Of a stretch of 64,000 bases of DNA, positions 61,172-64,000 are shown one piece after another. The stretch lies in assembly GCA_009692045.1 (NCBI GenBank), contig SIAA01000006.1, positions 24,174 through 88,173 of the forward strand. Direction: 5' to 3'. The notes under the pieces were generated by a model. It was not told the origin of the DNA. It ran no database searches and saw only the letters and a program-made list of their open reading frames with translations. Positions within the stretch are counted from its first letter, which is position 1; the number at the start of each line of letters is the position of its first letter. The position numbers and the translations under genes were made by a program. Origin of the DNA: Phycisphaerales bacterium. GTDB lineage: Bacteria; Planctomycetota; Phycisphaerae; Phycisphaerales; SM1A02.

Positions 61172-62383
61172 ATGATGATCCTCGCCAATGCCATTGCCAT
61201 TGTCAGTTCCGCCCTGATGCTCCTGCAGGCACCCGCTACTCCGCCTGCAGACACATCCCAAGGCACCCCCGCGGCCGACACCCAGCCACTGCGGGAGATC
61301 AAGCCGGGGCCGCTCCAGCTGCTGGCTGATCCGCCAGCTCTCGACATGGGTTTCCTCCTCCCCAATACCAACGGACGCGGGGTGATCAACTTTAAGAACA
61401 TCGGCAGCGAGCCGCTGAGGATCACCTCGGCGACTGCCACCTGCAAGTGCACCACTCTCAGCACCCTCGCGGGCACACTGCTCGCGCCCGATCAGAGTGT
61501 CGCTCTGGAAGTCGAGCTCGCGGGCGCTCCGGCACTTGGGGCTCGCACATCGTCGATCAAGGTCATCGTCGAGGGTTACGCGCGCATCCTCGAAGTGCCC
61601 GTTCGCGCTGAAGTCGCCATGATGGTTCGCACCGTGCCGCCCTACATCAATGCCGTGGCTGGGAAGAATCTTCGCGGGCGCCTAGTCGTCGAGTCGACAG
61701 ATCGGCTGCCCTTTCGAGTGTGCTCAGTTGATGGCAAGGCACCCAAGTTCCTAGGCTTTGATCCCGCGAGCGAGGAACCCAAGTCGTCCTATCTCCTCGC
61801 CTACGACCTCTCCGAGTACGAAGCGGGAAACACGCCGCGGTTCTGGGTGATCACTACTGATCATCCCAGCGCCCCAGTTGTGGATGTGCGAGTCCGCCAC
61901 GATGAGACTTCATTTATGCCGGTGTTCAAGATGAAGGACTTTCGCATGAATCTCGGCGCAATCGATCAAGGCACCAGCGCCGAGATCACGCTGGAGGCGA
62001 ACGATCTGGGCGGCCCTTTTCAAGCGGCAACAAGTGCTTCGCGTGATGCCGCCGTTGAGCTGCTCTCCAGCACTGTCGAAGGCAATGTGAGCAAGGCGGT
62101 AGTGCGCATCACTCCGCGCGCCGATGCCAGCGGCTTCCTTTACTTCCCCCTGATCCTCGGTGCATCGCGGGGTACGCAGGAGATCGACTGCTTTGGCGTG
62201 GTGCGACCGGCGGGCAGCACCGAGTGCGTCACTCAGAACATGGTGCGTACGCCCTCATCAGACAGCTCTGTTGATGCGCCACCGTCGAGGTTGGGTGACC
62301 CCGCCGCTGGCCGCCCCAGTGTCAGGCCTCCCGTTCCCGGGCGAACCAAGACATCGGATGCCAAGCCGGCGCCCGGGGGATGA
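61172..62383 (+). CDS. Exported DUF1573-domain protein
   Basis: 403 aa from the tandem ATG at 61172. The signal peptide (about 1-20, MILANAIAIVSSALMLL) precedes a DUF1573 module at about 50-150: LDMGFLLPNTNGRGVINFKN, then SATATCKCTTL with the typical Cys-x-Cys, and a beta-sandwich pattern. The rest repeats Ig-like strands without a clear second signature, and the last 40 residues are Pro/Ser/Arg-rich. DUF1573 proteins are common and uncharacterised in planctomycetes. It is convergent with prfA. Confidence 0.82.
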   Translation: MMILANAIAIVSSALMLLQAPATPPADTSQGTPAADTQPLREIKPGPLQLLADPPALDMGFLLPNTNGRGVINFKNIGSEPLRITSATATCKCTTLSTLAGTLLAPDQSVALEVELAGAPALGARTSSIKVIVEGYARILEVPVRAEVAMMVRTVPPYINAVAGKNLRGRLVVESTDRLPFRVCSVDGKAPKFLGFDPASEEPKSSYLLAYDLSEYEAGNTPRFWVITTDHPSAPVVDVRVRHDETSFMPVFKMKDFRMNLGAIDQGTSAEITLEANDLGGPFQAATSASRDAAVELLSSTVEGNVSKAVVRITPRADASGFLYFPLILGASRGTQEIDCFGVVRPAGSTECVTQNMVRTPSSDSSVDAPPSRLGDPAAGRPSVRPPVPGRTKTSDAKPAPGG

Positions 62384-62412
62384 TGTCAGTAGATGATGCG
62401 GGCGGTCAAGCC

Positions 62413-62446
62413 GCGGCGATGCGCTCACAGAGCGGCGATGCGCTCA
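62413..62446. repeat. 15-base direct repeat at the prfA stop codon
   Basis: GCGGCGATGCGCTCA occurs at 62413-62427 and again at 62432-62446, four bases apart. The second copy encodes the last residues of RF1, and the first copy lies across and beyond the stop. It looks like a small tandem duplication. Confidence 0.8.
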
Positions 62447-63573
62447 GCGACATCCTTAGCGGCGAGCGCGTCCACAATCACCTGCAAGTTGCCTGCCATC
62501 AGTGCCTGCAAGTTGAATGAGTCGGGCAGGCGGGCATCCGCCACAACATTTTCTTTCCAACGATAGGTGCGAATCTTCTCGGCGCGATCACCGGAGCCGA
62601 TCATGGCCATGCGCTGTTCACTGCGGGCGCGGCGCGCCTCCTGCTGCCGAGCCTCGTACACGCGCGCTCGCAAAAGTCGCCAAGCCTTCTCGCGATTCTG
62701 CAGCTGGCTGCGGGTTTCCTGCATGCGTACTTCGATGCCAGTGGGCATATGGATCAGATGCACCGCAGTCGCGACCTTATTGACATTCTGGCCGCCGGGC
62801 CCCTGCGCCGTGGTCATCATTTCCTTGACTTCAGCAGTATCAACCTCGGCATCAACGGACTCCGGCTCAGCCAGCACGGCCACGGTCGCGGTCGAAGTGT
62901 GCACTCGTCCCTGCGACTCGGTGGCGGGAACGCGCTTCACCTGGTGAGTACCGCCCTCGTAGCCAAGTGCGCTCCACACGCCATCGCCTTCGATCTGAAA
63001 CACCGCTTGCGTGATGCCGCCGGCATTGCCTGCTTTGAGTTCCATTTCTTCGCAGCGCCAGCGCCGAAGGGCGGCAAAGGCGCGGTACATCGCCACCAGA
63101 TCGCTGGCCCATAGCGCAGCCTCATCGCCGCCCACGCCGGAGCGCACTTCGAGAATCACGCTGCCCACGCTGCGATCATCGCTCGTTACTAGGTCTGACT
63201 GCATGCGCGCGGCAGCCTCGGCGGCGGCGGTGCGCAGCGAGGGAAGTTCCGCTGCGGCGAGTTCGGCAAGTGCGGCGCGTTCGGTGGGGGTACCCGCGCC
63301 CGCGCTGCCCGCGCTACCCGCGCTACCCGCGCCCGCGCTGCCCGCGCCCGCAGCACGCACCATCTCCTCGTAATCCGCGATCTCTGAGCGCAACTCGAGG
63401 AACCTGCGATATGTCACGACTGTTCCCTCGATCGCCTTGCGCCGAGCGGCGAGGGAGCGCACCCGGCGGTGATCACTCGCAACCGCGATGTCTTCGAGCT
63501 GCGTACCGAGCGAGTCATACTCGCTGGCGAGCTCATCGAGCTTGCGAAGAAGGTTCGGGGGAGGGTTGGCCAC
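62425..63573 (-). CDS. prfA: Peptide chain release factor 1
   Basis: RF1, 382 aa, ends translation at UAA and UAG. Domain 1 (about 1-125) is interrupted by an Ala-Gly-Ser run of about 21 residues at 75-95. The codon-recognition Pro-Ala-Thr is in RVPATESQGRVHTST and the catalytic Gly-Gly-Gln in TAQGPGGQNVNKVATA. RSGVGGDEAALWASDL is the linking signature. It lies downstream of rpmE, a classical arrangement, but the methyltransferase gene prmC does not follow. Confidence 0.96.
   Translation of the reverse strand: MANPPPNLLRKLDELASEYDSLGTQLEDIAVASDHRRVRSLAARRKAIEGTVVTYRRFLELRSEIADYEEMVRAAGAGSAGAGSAGSAGSAGAGTPTERAALAELAAAELPSLRTAAAEAAARMQSDLVTSDDRSVGSVILEVRSGVGGDEAALWASDLVAMYRAFAALRRWRCEEMELKAGNAGGITQAVFQIEGDGVWSALGYEGGTHQVKRVPATESQGRVHTSTATVAVLAEPESVDAEVDTAEVKEMMTTAQGPGGQNVNKVATAVHLIHMPTGIEVRMQETRSQLQNREKAWRLLRARVYEARQQEARRARSEQRMAMIGSGDRAEKIRTYRWKENVVADARLPDSFNLQALMAGNLQVIVDALAAKDVAERIAAL
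63291..63356 (-). repeat. GC-rich tandem repeat inside prfA
   Basis: Short units of 6 and 9 bases (CCCGCGCTA, CCCGCGCTG, CCCGCG on the plus strand) are repeated about eight times. They encode the Ala-Gly-Ser run in RF1 domain 1. All units are multiples of three, so slippage would keep the frame. Confidence 0.85.
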
Positions 63574-63633
63574 GGGTTTGTCTCGGACTCGCTGATGAAG
63601 TTAGGTCCCCAATCAGCCTTACGCCGACCGGGC

Positions 63634-63663
63634 AAAGAAAAACCGCGCTCAGGTTGAGCGCGG
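63634..63663 (-). terminator. Intrinsic terminator of rpmE
   Basis: A perfect nine-pair stem, CCGCGCTCA (63643-63651) with TGAGCGCGG (63655-63663), has a three-base loop. On the minus strand it is followed by TTTTTCTTT. It lies 24 bases after the rpmE stop and before prfA, so prfA may be transcribed by read-through or from its own promoter. Confidence 0.88.
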
Positions 63664-63687
63664 TGGAATCAGTTAGCGAAACCGCAA

Positions 63688-63951
63688 CTACTTCTTGCCG
63701 GCGAGTGCGGCCTTCTCGGCCTTGGCTGCAGCCTTCTTATCGAAGTACGCGCCACCCGCAAACTTGCGCTGGAACCGCTCGACGCGACCAGCGGTGTCCA
63801 CGAAGATCTTCTGTCCCGTGAAGAAGGGGTGCGATCCTGACCACACCTCAACATGCAGCTCCGGCACGGTCGCGCCGACTGTCATGACGATCTGGCCTCG
63901 GTAGAAGACCTTGCAGTCTGAATACCACTTTGGATGAATCTTGTCCTTCAT
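63688..63951 (-). CDS. rpmE: 50S ribosomal protein L31 (bL31), zinc-free type
   Basis: 87 aa from the ATG at 63951, giving the family start MKDKIHPKWYSDCKVF; an ATG ten codons upstream adds nothing conserved. HPFFTGQKIFVDTAGRVERF is the diagnostic core, followed by an Ala/Lys-rich tail. The zinc-binding Cys pairs are lost (only Cys13 remains, and the usual CSxC is WSGS). It is thus a C-minus form that should work without zinc. bL31 bridges the two ribosomal subunits. Confidence 0.94.
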   Translation of the reverse strand: MKDKIHPKWYSDCKVFYRGQIVMTVGATVPELHVEVWSGSHPFFTGQKIFVDTAGRVERFQRKFAGGAYFDKKAAAKAEKAALAGKK

Positions 63952-64000
63952 AGCGGTGATCCCTTTAGGGGGACGGAACATTCTAGCGCAGATTCGCCAG

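Noticed and set aside
63291..63356. CRISPR-like short repeats
   Set aside because: Units of 6-9 bases without spacers inside a coding region; this is a coding tandem repeat.
63011..63821. Plus-strand open frames across prfA
   Set aside because: They are antisense shadows of prfA; the Pro/Arg-rich protein simply mirrors the tandem repeat.

Overview
The window looks like chromosomal DNA from a planctomycete, most likely of the Phycisphaerae. The grounds are a GC-rich sequence with very dense gene packing (many 4-base ATGA/GTGA/TTGA overlaps), a bL17 far longer than usual, DUF1573 and DUF3313 proteins, and an uncommon gene order in otherwise universal blocks. The lineage is inferred from style and protein character, not from a database match. 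Nearly everything is a recognisable gene. I found no prophage, insertion sequence, CRISPR array or obvious pseudogene.

Region 1 (1-6815, +): the end of the spc/alpha ribosomal cluster, rplO-secY-map-infA-rpmJ-rpsM-rpsK-rpoA-rplQ, then pheS. adk and rpsD are absent from their usual places, and the rpsK-rpoA gap instead holds a strongly foldable leader. Region 2 (6838-22124, -): a seven-gene arginine operon, argR-C-B-F-G-H(NAGS fusion)-J, driven by a clear promoter with an ArgR-like operator inside it. Upstream lie infC (with its classical ATT start), thrS, nrdR, a secreted beta-helix protein, frr and pyrH.

Region 3 (22221-31576, +): an eight-gene block that I regard as the main candidate for an undescribed system. 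It encodes a von Willebrand A protein with a TonB-like N-terminal membrane anchor, an ExbB-like and two ExbD-like motor subunits, and four large or secreted proteins of unknown function. The genes are almost all translationally coupled. Together they suggest a proton-motive-force-driven envelope machine in which a VWA domain replaces the TonB C-terminal domain.

Region 4 (31573-47160): a reverse transsulfuration pair (CBS and cystathionine gamma-lyase-like), two 16S rRNA methyltransferases (rsmJ, rsmE), a DUF3313 lipoprotein with a complete RND efflux operon, a small repeat protein that may be of the septoil-knot type, a Kef-type antiporter, tRNA-Ala(TGC), an SH3-domain exported protein and a second TolC-like lipoprotein.

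Region 5 (47201-64000): tsaC/sua5, histidine degradation (hutH, hutU), a four-gene group (membrane protein, PfkB kinase, S9 peptidase, murQ), HU, ugd, an alkyltransferase, glyA, efp with a structured upstream RNA and terminator, a DUF1573 protein, prfA and rpmE. Two ribosomal proteins at opposite ends of the window (bL36 and bL31) are both of the zinc-free type, and EF-P has Asn where the modified Lys/Arg normally sits.
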